64,000 nt of DNA from Tepidaquicella sp964564635 (lineage in GTDB: Bacteria > Bacteroidota > Ignavibacteria > Tepidaquicellales > Tepidaquicellaceae): positions 248,001 to 312,000 of the forward strand of contig CAZMAR010000002.1 in assembly GCA_964564635.1 (NCBI GenBank), given 5' to 3'. Under the pieces are notes generated by a model that was given only the letters and a program-made list of their open reading frames with translations, did no database searches and was not told the DNA's origin. The position numbers and the translations under genes are program-made. Below are positions 1 through 8,247 of this stretch, one piece after another (positions within the stretch are counted from its first letter, which is position 1; each line of letters starts with the position of its first letter).

Positions 1-492
1 TATATTGATGACACCTCCTGAAGAACTTGCGCCAAAAAGTGAAGCAGAGGGGCCTCTTAATACTTCTATTTTTTTAATTGTTCCCCAATCAACATCATAT
101 AAATCAGGTGTAAATCCTGCTGGATCATTTAATGGAATATTATCAAGGAGAGTTTTAATACCACGAATTCCTCTTTCAGATAAAATTCCCTGACCTCTAA
201 TAGAAAGATGAATTCTATTACCATCGGCTTGATTATCTACTTTTATACCAGGAATAAGTTTAACTACTTCATCTGCACAAACTCTTTTATTTAAAGTAGC
301 ATTTAAATCATCTTTATTTAATACGCTAAGAGAGATAGGTAAATCTTTCAAGGGAGTGTTTATTCTTTGAGCGGTGATTATAACTTCAAATGGATATATA
401 TATGAAATGGTTGTATCCTTTCCTTCATGTTGAGCATATATTATTGAGTTAAGTATTAAGCCCAATACTAATAGTATTTTAAAATGTTTCAT
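1..492 (-). CDS. TonB-dependent receptor, N-terminal part (runs off the window)
   Basis: Reading the minus strand from the ATG at 492 gives an open frame of 164 codons that leaves the window at base 1. It begins with a signal peptide (MKHFKILLVLGLILNSIIYA, then QH). A TonB plug domain follows, with VITAQRI, a TonB-box-like start, NKDDLN, VVKLIPGIKV, LSIRGQG, LLDNIPLNDP and IEVLRGPSASLFGASSGGVI. These are standard plug motifs of outer-membrane receptors that import metal chelates, cobalamin or glycans using TonB energy. The barrel lies outside the window, so the substrate cannot be read. The 551-1078 gene lies just upstream on the same strand and is probably cotranscribed. Confidence 0.93.
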   Translation of the reverse strand, partial: MKHFKILLVLGLILNSIIYAQHEGKDTTISYIYPFEVIITAQRINTPLKDLPISLSVLNKDDLNATLNKRVCADEVVKLIPGIKVDNQADGNRIHLSIRGQGILSERGIRGIKTLLDNIPLNDPAGFTPDLYDVDWGTIKKIEVLRGPSASLFGASSSGGVINI

Positions 493-550
493 AGTGTAAT
501 TTTATAAGTTTAATAAAAAGGTTTTTTAATACGAAATATTCTAAATAAAA

Positions 551-1078
551 TTACACTATAATCTTTGGTGGGGGGCTGGGGGGAGTGATATATATTTGAA
601 CTAAAGAATTTTTTGAATAATAAAAATAGAACTGAGAAATTTTATCTTGTAGTTGATATGTGAAATTATTAATAATACCAGGAGTGAAAAAAATGCTTAT
701 ATTATTTATAATTTGTTTTTTCTGAGAATTTTTTGTTTGAGAAACGAAAGATGAATAGTTTTTCAATAATTTTGTCTCTTTTTCGTCTTTAATACAGTAA
801 AGTATTACTTGTGAATTTTCCTCAACAATTCTGTATACATCATACATTACCCCTTTATGATTTATTTCTTTTAGTTTGGACAGGTCTATTGATTGTAAAT
901 CTTCTTTTTTTAATACGAGAACATCTAAATTATTAATATCATTTATTTCAGAGATTTTTATTTCCCCTTCTTTCTTAACAACCCCTAAAGAAAAATTAAA
1001 AAGCAATATATAACAGCTAATATCAAAGGATATTATAAAAATTAATACAAATATTAAATATTTGTATTTTAAATTCAT
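551..1078 (-). CDS. Hypothetical secreted or membrane-anchored protein upstream of TonB receptor
   Basis: This 175-residue protein has one hydrophobic segment at residues 7-31, which could be an uncleaved anchor or a signal peptide. A small soluble domain follows. It contains DVLVLKKEDLQSIDLSKLKE, and then short beta-like stretches (GVMYDVYRIV, VILYCIKDEKETKLL). The C-terminus is unusually proline-rich (ITPPSPPPKIIV). I do not recognise the family. The gene ends 58 bases before the TonB receptor start, on the same strand, so the two probably form a transcription unit. A periplasmic accessory role in the same uptake process is a guess from position only. Confidence 0.7.
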   Translation of the reverse strand: MNLKYKYLIFVLIFIISFDISCYILLFNFSLGVVKKEGEIKISEINDINNLDVLVLKKEDLQSIDLSKLKEINHKGVMYDVYRIVEENSQVILYCIKDEKETKLLKNYSSFVSQTKNSQKKQIINNISIFFTPGIINNFTYQLQDKISQFYFYYSKNSLVQIYITPPSPPPKIIV

Positions 1079-1441
1079 AGTTAAAACTAATATGAAATTT
1101 ATTGATTTTCAAGAGACTTTTAAATAAATATGAAATAAAATAACAATTTAAATGAATAATTTTGTAAAAAAATTAAAGCCTTTTAATAATGACTGCTGCT
1201 AATTTGAGTATTGAAATATTCTTTTGTATGTAAATTCCTTTTATTATTACATTGAAGAAGGAGGATAATTTTTGTATTTTGAAAAATAGTAAATTTAGTT
1301 TAGTTCTTTGTTTTTCTATTTAAGTTGAATTGTAAGTGAATTATTTAAATTTTTTCAGAACTGATGGATAATAATGACCACTCTATATCAATGAAAAAAC
1401 TTGTAGGTCCAATCCTGAAGAAAATTTAAATTTAATATTAT
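1079..1441. other. AT-rich intergenic region upstream of the hydrogenase genes
   Basis: This is a 363-base divergent region between the minus-strand small protein and the hydrogenase operon. It must hold promoters for both directions. A strong Shine-Dalgarno-like stretch (GAAGGAGG, 1256-1263) is followed by a TTG and only five sense codons before a stop. A 21-codon frame starts with ATG at 1364. Neither resembles the NuoE-like protein that normally precedes a NuoF-like subunit. I see no tRNA, riboswitch or hairpin terminator. Confidence 0.5.
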
Positions 1442-2629
1442 ATGAGAACAGGTCCGGTGCTATTCTCCGGTTATAAACGAGGAGAAGCAATAAAGAAAGC
1501 ATTATCGTTAACAAGAAACGATATTTTGTATGAATTAAAACTATCTCAATTAAAAGGAAGAGGTGGGGCTGGTTTTCCCGTCTCTACAAAATGGATGTTG
1601 ACAGCCGCTGCATCAGGTGAAGAGAAATTTATCGTATGCAATGCTGATGAAGGAGAGCCAGGCACATTCAAAGATAGGGTTTTATTAACCGAATTCCCCG
1701 AATTGGTTTTTGATGGTATGGTAATTGGTGGGTATACAATTGGAGCAAAGCAAGGAATTTTATATTTGCGTGGCGAATATGAATTTATGAAAAAAGACCT
1801 TGAAGATTACCTTGATAAGATGAGAAAAGATAATCTTCTTGGGGAAAAAATTCTTGGTAAGGAAGATTTCAATTTTGATATAACTATTCGGTTAGGAGCT
1901 GGGGCTTATGTTTGCGGTGAAGAGACAGCCTTAATTGAATCACTCGAAGGACATAGAGGCGAATCGAGAAACAGACCTCCCTATCCAGTAAACACAGGGT
2001 TTGAAAATAGACCTACTTCTGTAAATAATGTTGAGACTCTTGCAACAGTTCCACATATAATATTGAAAGGTGGAGATTGGTATAAAAAAATGGGAACTGA
2101 TAAATCCACAGGCTCAAAACTGTTTTCTATCTCTGGTGATTGTAAAAAACCTGGCGTTTATGAGCTTTTCTGGGGTACTACGATTAATGAAATATTAAAA
2201 CTTGTTGAGGCAGAAGATACAAAAGCCGTTCAGGTTGGTGGTGCATCAGGAATCTGTTTAAATTCTTCACAATTCGACAGGAAACTTGCTTACGAGGATG
2301 CAGCAACAGGTGGCTCAATTATGATTTTTAATAAGAGCAGAAGTATGATTAAGGTATTGAAGAATTTTATGGAATTCTTTGTAGAAGAATCCTGTGGACA
2401 ATGTACTCCTTGCAGGGCGGGAAATGTGAAATTACTTGAAGGTGTAGAAATGCTGGAAAGTGGCGAATATGATGAGAAATATATAAATAAACTTAAAGAA
2501 CTTGGAAGAACAATGCAAATATCTTCAAAATGTGGATTAGGACAATCAAGCCCTAATCCTTTCTTATCTATATTAGAAAATTTTAAAGAGGAAATTTTTG
2601 GTAATAATGGTAATGGAGTAAAAAAATGA
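1442..2629 (+). CDS. NuoF/HydB-like NAD- and FMN-binding diaphorase subunit of an [FeFe] hydrogenase
   Basis: The protein belongs to the 51-kDa complex I subunit family, which carries NAD(H), FMN and one 4Fe-4S cluster. The GRGGAGFP glycine-rich loop is near residue 41, CNADEGEPGTFKDR near residue 70, GAGAYVCGEETALIESLEG near 155, and the cluster ligands are ESCGQCTPCR near 318 plus a distal Cys in SSKCGLG near 364. At 395 residues it lacks the thioredoxin-like N-terminal extension and the C-terminal ferredoxin domain found in many HydB/HndC proteins. An in-frame stop just upstream of the ATG fixes the start. It overlaps the hydrogenase gene by four bases (ATGA), so the two are translationally coupled. 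The likely role is electron exchange between NAD(H) and the hydrogenase. No NuoE-like partner is in the window. Confidence 0.9.
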   Translation: MRTGPVLFSGYKRGEAIKKALSLTRNDILYELKLSQLKGRGGAGFPVSTKWMLTAAASGEEKFIVCNADEGEPGTFKDRVLLTEFPELVFDGMVIGGYTIGAKQGILYLRGEYEFMKKDLEDYLDKMRKDNLLGEKILGKEDFNFDITIRLGAGAYVCGEETALIESLEGHRGESRNRPPYPVNTGFENRPTSVNNVETLATVPHIILKGGDWYKKMGTDKSTGSKLFSISGDCKKPGVYELFWGTTINEILKLVEAEDTKAVQVGGASGICLNSSQFDRKLAYEDAATGGSIMIFNKSRSMIKVLKNFMEFFVEESCGQCTPCRAGNVKLLEGVEMLESGEYDEKYINKLKELGRTMQISSKCGLGQSSPNPFLSILENFKEEIFGNNGNGVKK

Positions 2630-4509
2630 GTGAATCAACAAAATCAACATCAAGAGCACCAGTAAGTCAGCAAGCACATAAAGTAGAAAAGACTGATACC
2701 ACAGGTACCATAGGTGGAAATGTTACAATAGAAATAAATGAGAAAAAAATTTCTGTTCCCATTGGTACAACAATTCTTGAAGCCTGTAAACAGAATCAAA
2801 TTCATATTCCAACCTTATGCTATCACGAGGATTTATGTATAGCAGGAGTATGTAGAGTTTGTGTTGTAGAAGTAGAAGGATTTAAAACTTTACAGGCATC
2901 CTGTGCTTTTCCAATAACTTCTCCAATAAAGGTAAAAACATCAACCCCTGAAGTTAGAAAAGCAAGAAGACATATAATAGATTTACTTTTAAGTGAGCAT
3001 TATGGAGAGTGTTATACCTGTATTAGAAACGGTAATTGTGAATTACAAAATCTTGCAAGAGAATATGGAGTTGACACATTTACATTTGGTCATATTGAGA
3101 AGCCCAAATATAAAGTAGATAGTTCTTCACCTGCTGTAATTCGTGATATGTCTAAATGCATTCTTTGTAAAAGATGTGTAAGAACCTGTATAGACTTACA
3201 AGAAGTAGGAGTACTTGAAGCTATTGATAGAGGAGATAAAACGCATATTAGCACATTTATGGAAAAACCTCTTGCTGAGGTTATTTGTATTTATTGTGGA
3301 CAGTGTATTAATCGCTGTCCAACTGCAGCATTACATGCAAATGACCCCTCAGATGAAATCTGGGCAGCAATAGATGATCCCGAAAAACATGTAGTAATTC
3401 AAACAGCACCTTCGCCAAGAGCATCAATTGGAGAAGAATTTGGTTTAGAACCCGGTCATTCAATGACTTTACAAATGAATACCGCTCTCAGAAGAATAGG
3501 ATTTGATGCTGTTTTTGACACAAATTTTGCTGCGGATGTTACTATTATGGAAGAAGGAACAGAACTTTTACTTAGATTGAAACGAGCACTGGTAGATAAA
3601 GACCCAACTGTAAAATTACCACAATTTACTTCTTGTTCGCCTGGGTGGATAAAATTTATTGAACATTTTTATCCTGAATATCTTGATTATCTTTCTACAA
3701 CGAAATCGCCACAACAAATTTTTGGAGCAATTATAAAAACTTTCTATGCTCAGCAGGTTGGAATTGATCCTAAGAATATTGTTTCTGTTGCAGTTATGCC
3801 GTGTTCAGCTAAAAAGTTTGAGTGCAATCGTCCTGAAATGAATGCTTCCGGATATAAAGATGTAGATTATGGATTAACAACCAGGGAGCTTGCAAAGATG
3901 ATTAGAGAAGCAGGGATATATTTACCTGAAATGCCCCCTTCACATTTTGATAGTCCTTTTGGTGATGCCTCAGGAGCAGGTTTAATTTTTGGTGCAACGG
4001 GTGGTGTAATGGAAGCAGCGTTAAGAACTGTTTATGAAATAGTTACTGGTAGGGAAGTTCCATTTAAGAATTTAAAAATTGAACCATGTAGAGGTTTTGA
4101 AGGAATTCGACAGTCATCAATTAAACTGGAAAACTGTAAAGAAGAATGGAATTTTCTTGAAGGGATCCAACTAAATTTTATGGTGGCTCACGGTACTGCA
4201 AATGCAAAGCAGGTGATGAATATGCTTATAAAAGGAGAGTTAAACGATGTTCATTTTATTGAGATTATGGCTTGCCCGGGTGGTTGTATAGGAGGTGGTG
4301 GACAGCCAATTCCAACCAGTCCTGAAATAAGAAAGAAGCGTGCACAGGCAATTTATGCAGAAGAAGAATCCTTGGAGGTTAGAAAATCACACGAAAACCC
4401 ACATGTGAAGGAACTTTACGAAAGATTCCTTACTGAAGGACCTTGTGGTCATCTGTCACATAAGTTATTGCATACACACTATACAAAAAGAGGAAAATAT
4501 ATTAGTTAA
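2626..4509 (+). CDS. [FeFe] hydrogenase catalytic subunit with multiple Fe-S clusters (HydA/HndD type)
   Basis: This 627-residue iron hydrogenase reduces protons or oxidises H2. After about 30 Ser/Thr-rich residues comes a 2Fe-2S domain (Cys 65, 76, 79, 93). Next are a His-Cys cluster segment (HYGECYTCIRNGNCELQ), two 4Fe-4S motifs (CILCKRCVRTC and CIYCGQCINRCP), and the H-cluster domain. Its three signatures are L1 TSCSPGW (about residue 336), L2 MPCSAKKFE (about 391) and L3 EIMACPGGCIGGGGQP (about 546). The C-terminal tail GPCGHLSHKLLHTHY fits NAD(P)-linked, possibly bifurcating enzymes. L1 has Ser where the consensus has the second Cys of TSCCPxW. The HydEFG maturases are not in the window. 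Confidence 0.95.
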   Translation: MSESTKSTSRAPVSQQAHKVEKTDTTGTIGGNVTIEINEKKISVPIGTTILEACKQNQIHIPTLCYHEDLCIAGVCRVCVVEVEGFKTLQASCAFPITSPIKVKTSTPEVRKARRHIIDLLLSEHYGECYTCIRNGNCELQNLAREYGVDTFTFGHIEKPKYKVDSSSPAVIRDMSKCILCKRCVRTCIDLQEVGVLEAIDRGDKTHISTFMEKPLAEVICIYCGQCINRCPTAALHANDPSDEIWAAIDDPEKHVVIQTAPSPRASIGEEFGLEPGHSMTLQMNTALRRIGFDAVFDTNFAADVTIMEEGTELLLRLKRALVDKDPTVKLPQFTSCSPGWIKFIEHFYPEYLDYLSTTKSPQQIFGAIIKTFYAQQVGIDPKNIVSVAVMPCSAKKFECNRPEMNASGYKDVDYGLTTRELAKMIREAGIYLPEMPPSHFDSPFGDASGAGLIFGATGGVMEAALRTVYEIVTGREVPFKNLKIEPCRGFEGIRQSSIKLENCKEEWNFLEGIQLNFMVAHGTANAKQVMNMLIKGELNDVHFIEIMACPGGCIGGGGQPIPTSPEIRKKRAQAIYAEEESLEVRKSHENPHVKELYERFLTEGPCGHLSHKLLHTHYTKRGKYIS

Positions 4510-4563
4510 TAAAATTAAAAATCTGTTCTTACTTTAACGGAAATATTTTACAGTTCTAATTTT

Positions 4564-5757
4564 TTATTCTGTTGAAGAATCTTCTGCGGGATATATTTTA
4601 TATTCTTCACTTGTCAAGTGTGTCGTTGTTTCTTTCCATACTTCTTTCAATCTTGAGAAATCATCAGGGAAATAATATAAAGATTCATTATTTTTAGTTT
4701 CTATAGCAGTGATAGAATTCCATACAGGCAGGATTCTAAATGAACCACTTTTTACGGAAACATAAGTTGGGATATAATCAATTTTATCAATTATTGTTTC
4801 ACCTGTTTTGTTATTCTTAATTAACCTTAAGCGAACTATTACACCACTATCGGTATATTTTTTTCTTTGATTGGAGATAAAATTTCCCATTGAATAAATA
4901 ATAAAGACCTTCTTTTCTTTACCATTTTCATCAACTACTGTTTTAACTTCCATCGGTTGTATAACATGCGGATGACTGCCGAAAATTATATCTGCGCCAG
5001 TTTCAAATAGTTCAGTTGCAATTTTCTTTTGATTTGAATTTGGGTATCTCTGATACTCTTCTCCCCAGTGAATACAAACAATAACCTTATCAACTCCAAG
5101 TTTCTTTGCACCTATTATATCTTCTTTCATCTTTGGTGTGTTTATATATGCAACACAATATTGCTTCCCTGCAGGAGGGTTTATTCCATTTGTTCCGAAA
5201 GTGTATGCTAATACCGCTAATCTTATCCCTTTTACATTAATTATGAGAATCTGATTGCTTTCTTCTTCATTAGTAAAAGTGCCGGTTCTATAAAACCCGA
5301 GTTTTTCAAGAACCTCTATAGTTCTGCTAATTCCCTGAAATCCGCGGTCAAGACAATGGTTATTGGCAGTTGTTAAGACATCAAATCCTGCTTCCTTAAT
5401 TGCAATTGCAAATTCATCTGGAGAATTAAAAGTTGGATAACCAGTAAATTTTTTATCTGCTCCTGCTAAAACAGTTTCAAAATTTCCAAAGGCTAAATCA
5501 ACTTTACTAATAAATGGTTTTATCAGAGAAAACATATGTGTAAAGTCATAATTACCATCAGATTTTCTTGCATCCTCTAATTGTGCTCCATGACACATTA
5601 AATCTCCAACGGCAGAAATCCAGATGGTATCTATTTTTAAGGTATCTGAATTTTGATTTATTGAGTTGCTTTTTTCATTTTTATCAGAATAAACGCAGGA
5701 AAAAATTCCGTATACAAAAAATATACTTAGAAAGACAAATAAAAATATTTTTTTCAT
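4564..5757 (-). CDS. CapA/YwtB-family metallophosphatase-like lipoprotein
   Basis: This matches the poly-gamma-glutamate synthesis protein CapA family, a calcineurin-like fold. The metal motifs are spaced as in the family: AVGDLMCHG, FGNFETVL, TTANNHCLDRG, VCIHWGEEYQ and FGSHPHVIQP. The N-terminus is a signal peptide ending in GIFSC, so export as a lipoprotein is likely. I chose the ATG at 5757 (MKKIFLF) over one four codons upstream because it gives a normal signal peptide. No capsule or polyglutamate genes are nearby, so the actual substrate is unknown. The gene converges with the hydrogenase operon and probably follows the PQQ-propeller gene in the same transcript. Confidence 0.85.
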   Translation of the reverse strand: MKKIFLFVFLSIFFVYGIFSCVYSDKNEKSNSINQNSDTLKIDTIWISAVGDLMCHGAQLEDARKSDGNYDFTHMFSLIKPFISKVDLAFGNFETVLAGADKKFTGYPTFNSPDEFAIAIKEAGFDVLTTANNHCLDRGFQGISRTIEVLEKLGFYRTGTFTNEEESNQILIINVKGIRLAVLAYTFGTNGINPPAGKQYCVAYINTPKMKEDIIGAKKLGVDKVIVCIHWGEEYQRYPNSNQKKIATELFETGADIIFGSHPHVIQPMEVKTVVDENGKEKKVFIIYSMGNFISNQRKKYTDSGVIVRLRLIKNNKTGETIIDKIDYIPTYVSVKSGSFRILPVWNSITAIETKNNESLYYFPDDFSRLKEVWKETTTHLTSEEYKIYPAEDSSTE

Positions 5758-5795
5758 TATTTTAATCAACGTTAGTTTATATAATTAAACAAATA

Positions 5796-7364
5796 TTACT
5801 GTTTTTTTTCTCCAAAACAATATAAATACCCATCTTTTGCGGCAATATATACTTTTTTATTCCAAACTATAGGTGTTGCTTCAAAAATTAAGTTTCTTTT
5901 TTCAATTAGAGAAAATTCAAGTCTGTTATTATATTCAAATAAATAAATTCCAGAATAACTGCACGCAATTAATTTATCTTTAAATATTATTGGTGTACTT
6001 ATTGAAGGTCCAATAGAATATTTAAATATTAATTCAGGTTTGTAGAACATAGATTTGTTATCGAATCCTTTTACTTTATTCGAAGAGTCTATTTTCATAT
6101 AATCAACTACATATAAGTAACCATCTATCCCCGAAAAAGCAGCAAGATTTTTTATATTGGTATTTTTTATATAATTGTCATTTACAGATGCGCTCCCTAT
6201 TATTCCACCAGACCAGGCAGATAAAGTCCTATCAAGTGTCGGAAAAAACCATTCTACGCAATTTAATGGGTCTTTCCTGATATTTAATTTTAACATTCCG
6301 CCTTTCCCATATATAAATTGCTTTTCAAGAGAAACCAGAAGGCAACTGTCGGATGTAACAACGCATGATCCATCAAGATCTGAACCAATATAGTATTGCC
6401 AAGTAATTTTCTTTTCATCAATATTATATTTAAAAACATAACCAGAACCAGCAGATATATAAATATCTCTTCCAAGTAAAGTAGGTGAGCTTTCAGTAAT
6501 AATATTACCGCATCTGTGTAACACATCTTCATTTGAATACAGTTTCAGTTTTTGAATAATCTCCGGTTCGAAATGATCTTCTACTTTCAGACATCTTGAA
6601 GGATTTGGATTGAAAACTAAAAATATTCCATTTTCCAGACCGATATATGCTGTATCATTTACAACTAATGCAGAACCATCTACATCTCTGCTATAACTTG
6701 GGGTTTTCTCCACATTAATTCTATATAATTCTTTTCCGGTAATTGCTGAAATGCCCCTAAAACTATAAATGTATTTTGAGTGTAATGAGTAATTTACTCC
6801 CTGTCTACTTCCCTGTAAAATAATAATACATTCTTCATAATTTTGGGGACTATTGTTGTACCAAATAGTTCCTGTACCTTTTACAGCATCATCAAATTTA
6901 TATTTCCAGATTACTTCTCCGCTTTCGGCATCAATCTTTCTAAGATTGTGGTCATAAGACCCCTGAATTAAATAGAACTTTTCTTTTTCCTTGAATAAAA
7001 GAGGTTGACCAGTCCAACCAGCACCGTAATGAAAATTTTCTCCTCCATTTTTTGTTGGCATATTTGATTTTCCACCACCTATATTGCATTTCCATAATAT
7101 TTCAAGTTTTGAAGGTGGCTCATTCCCATAATAATTTCGTGTTTCGTTACCAAGAAAACTTTTAACAAATTTATTGGCATTAGATTTATTAGAAATTGTG
7201 TCAATTTTAATTAATGTGGTATCGTATTTTGAATTATCAGGTTTTATCTCTTTCTTTTGTGTACATCCGGAATGGAGTAATAAAAAAAAGAAACCAAGAA
7301 AGTAGAAAACTTTAATCCCTTTAGAAATAATTAATTTAAAAATATTCCTTTTAAAAAAAATCAT
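5796..7364 (-). CDS. PQQ-like beta-propeller repeat lipoprotein
   Basis: A secreted protein of about 520 residues. It starts with a hydrophobic signal and the lipobox LLHSGC. It carries repeated PQQ/BamB-like blades of the type LYRINVEKTP, DGSALVVNDTAYIGLENG, SSPTLLGRDIYISAGSGYVFKY, STPIIFKDKLIACSYSG and ATPIVWNKKVYIAAKDGYLYCF. The repeated pattern 'value, then display or retrieval' is characteristic of WD-like propellers that serve as scaffolds. No enzymatic residues are evident. The ATG at 7364 lies inside the last codons of the upstream YD-lipoprotein gene, so the two are translationally coupled. A longer start at 7391 is possible but precedes the signal peptide awkwardly. Confidence 0.75.
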   Translation of the reverse strand: MIFFKRNIFKLIISKGIKVFYFLGFFFLLLHSGCTQKKEIKPDNSKYDTTLIKIDTISNKSNANKFVKSFLGNETRNYYGNEPPSKLEILWKCNIGGGKSNMPTKNGGENFHYGAGWTGQPLLFKEKEKFYLIQGSYDHNLRKIDAESGEVIWKYKFDDAVKGTGTIWYNNSPQNYEECIIILQGSRQGVNYSLHSKYIYSFRGISAITGKELYRINVEKTPSYSRDVDGSALVVNDTAYIGLENGIFLVFNPNPSRCLKVEDHFEPEIIQKLKLYSNEDVLHRCGNIITESSPTLLGRDIYISAGSGYVFKYNIDEKKITWQYYIGSDLDGSCVVTSDSCLLVSLEKQFIYGKGGMLKLNIRKDPLNCVEWFFPTLDRTLSAWSGGIIGSASVNDNYIKNTNIKNLAAFSGIDGYLYVVDYMKIDSSNKVKGFDNKSMFYKPELIFKYSIGPSISTPIIFKDKLIACSYSGIYLFEYNNRLEFSLIEKRNLIFEATPIVWNKKVYIAAKDGYLYCFGEKKQ

Positions 7365-8037
7365 ATTTATGGATGTATACCAATTCTCCATTGCTAAATG
7401 AAGTAATTGATTTAATTAATATATTATTTTTATCATATTCATACCTTGTAATTTCTCTAAAACTGCCCAAATCAGTAGAATCAATAACAGCTTTCCTTAT
7501 TTCTTCAATTTTATTTCCTTTATTATCGTATTTAAAATCAACCGTGAAAGCAAGAATTTTTTCTCCTTCTTTTTGACCAATATATTCTAAGCCTTTTGTT
7601 GGTTTATTACCATCTTCATATTTATATTCAACTTCTTTTATTGTAAGTCTGGAAGATTCACCTTCATTTTTAAATCCGGCTTCTCTACCTTTATCATCAT
7701 AAATATAAGTTGTAGTATATGATACCCAATTTACCCCGCCCAGGTCAACTGTTCCAAATGTTGCATCCATTAAGGTTGTACTTTTTATCAATTTGTTTTC
7801 CCTGTTATATTCATAACTTGTTTTGGAAATTTCTCGGTTATCAAAGTAATTAATCTTGGTGATTTTGTTCCCTTCTTTATTATATTCAATTTTGCTTATT
7901 AATATTTCTTTATCTCCTTCTTTTCGATAAATATATTCTGTTTTTATATTTCCTTTTGTACATGATAGTAACGGAGTTAAAAGAAAAATTAATATAGAAA
8001 AAGATAAGAATATTAATAAAAATGGTATTTTTTTCAC
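7351..8037 (-). CDS. YD-repeat-like lipoprotein of unknown function
   Basis: A lipoprotein of 228 residues with the lipobox LTPLLSC. The mature part is built from short strand-turn-strand units such as YEYNRENKLIKST, YIYDDKGREAGF, FKYDNKGNKIEEI and YEYDKNNILIKSI. These resemble the YD/RHS repeats found in bacterial surface proteins. There is no toxin-like C-terminal domain and the protein is far too short to be an RHS shell. It is the first gene of a minus-strand group with the PQQ-propeller and CapA-like lipoproteins. Function unknown. Confidence 0.7.
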   Translation of the reverse strand: MKKIPFLLIFLSFSILIFLLTPLLSCTKGNIKTEYIYRKEGDKEILISKIEYNKEGNKITKINYFDNREISKTSYEYNRENKLIKSTTLMDATFGTVDLGGVNWVSYTTTYIYDDKGREAGFKNEGESSRLTIKEVEYKYEDGNKPTKGLEYIGQKEGEKILAFTVDFKYDNKGNKIEEIRKAVIDSTDLGSFREITRYEYDKNNILIKSITSFSNGELVYIHKYDFF

Positions 8038-8247
8038 TTTTTTAAGATAGATAAACTAATTTTTTTTATAAATACAAATTTTTAAAAAATAAATTTAACT
8101 TTATAAATTTATGCAATCAATATTTTTAGAGCAGATAAAGCATATCATTGTTTCTATAATTTTATTAGTTTTTAAAGAGTTCTGAATATTAAATATTGTT
8201 GCAGTGGTTTTTTTAAAAGAAATATACTAACTTAAAGAAAAATCAAA

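Noticed and set aside
1364..1429. 21-codon frame before the NuoF-like gene as a missing subunit or leader
   Set aside because: Too short, with no similarity to NuoE and no ribosome binding site.
8038..8247. Purine riboswitch upstream of adenine deaminase
   Set aside because: The leader is AT-rich without the paired P1-P3 stems or conserved loop sequences of a purine riboswitch.
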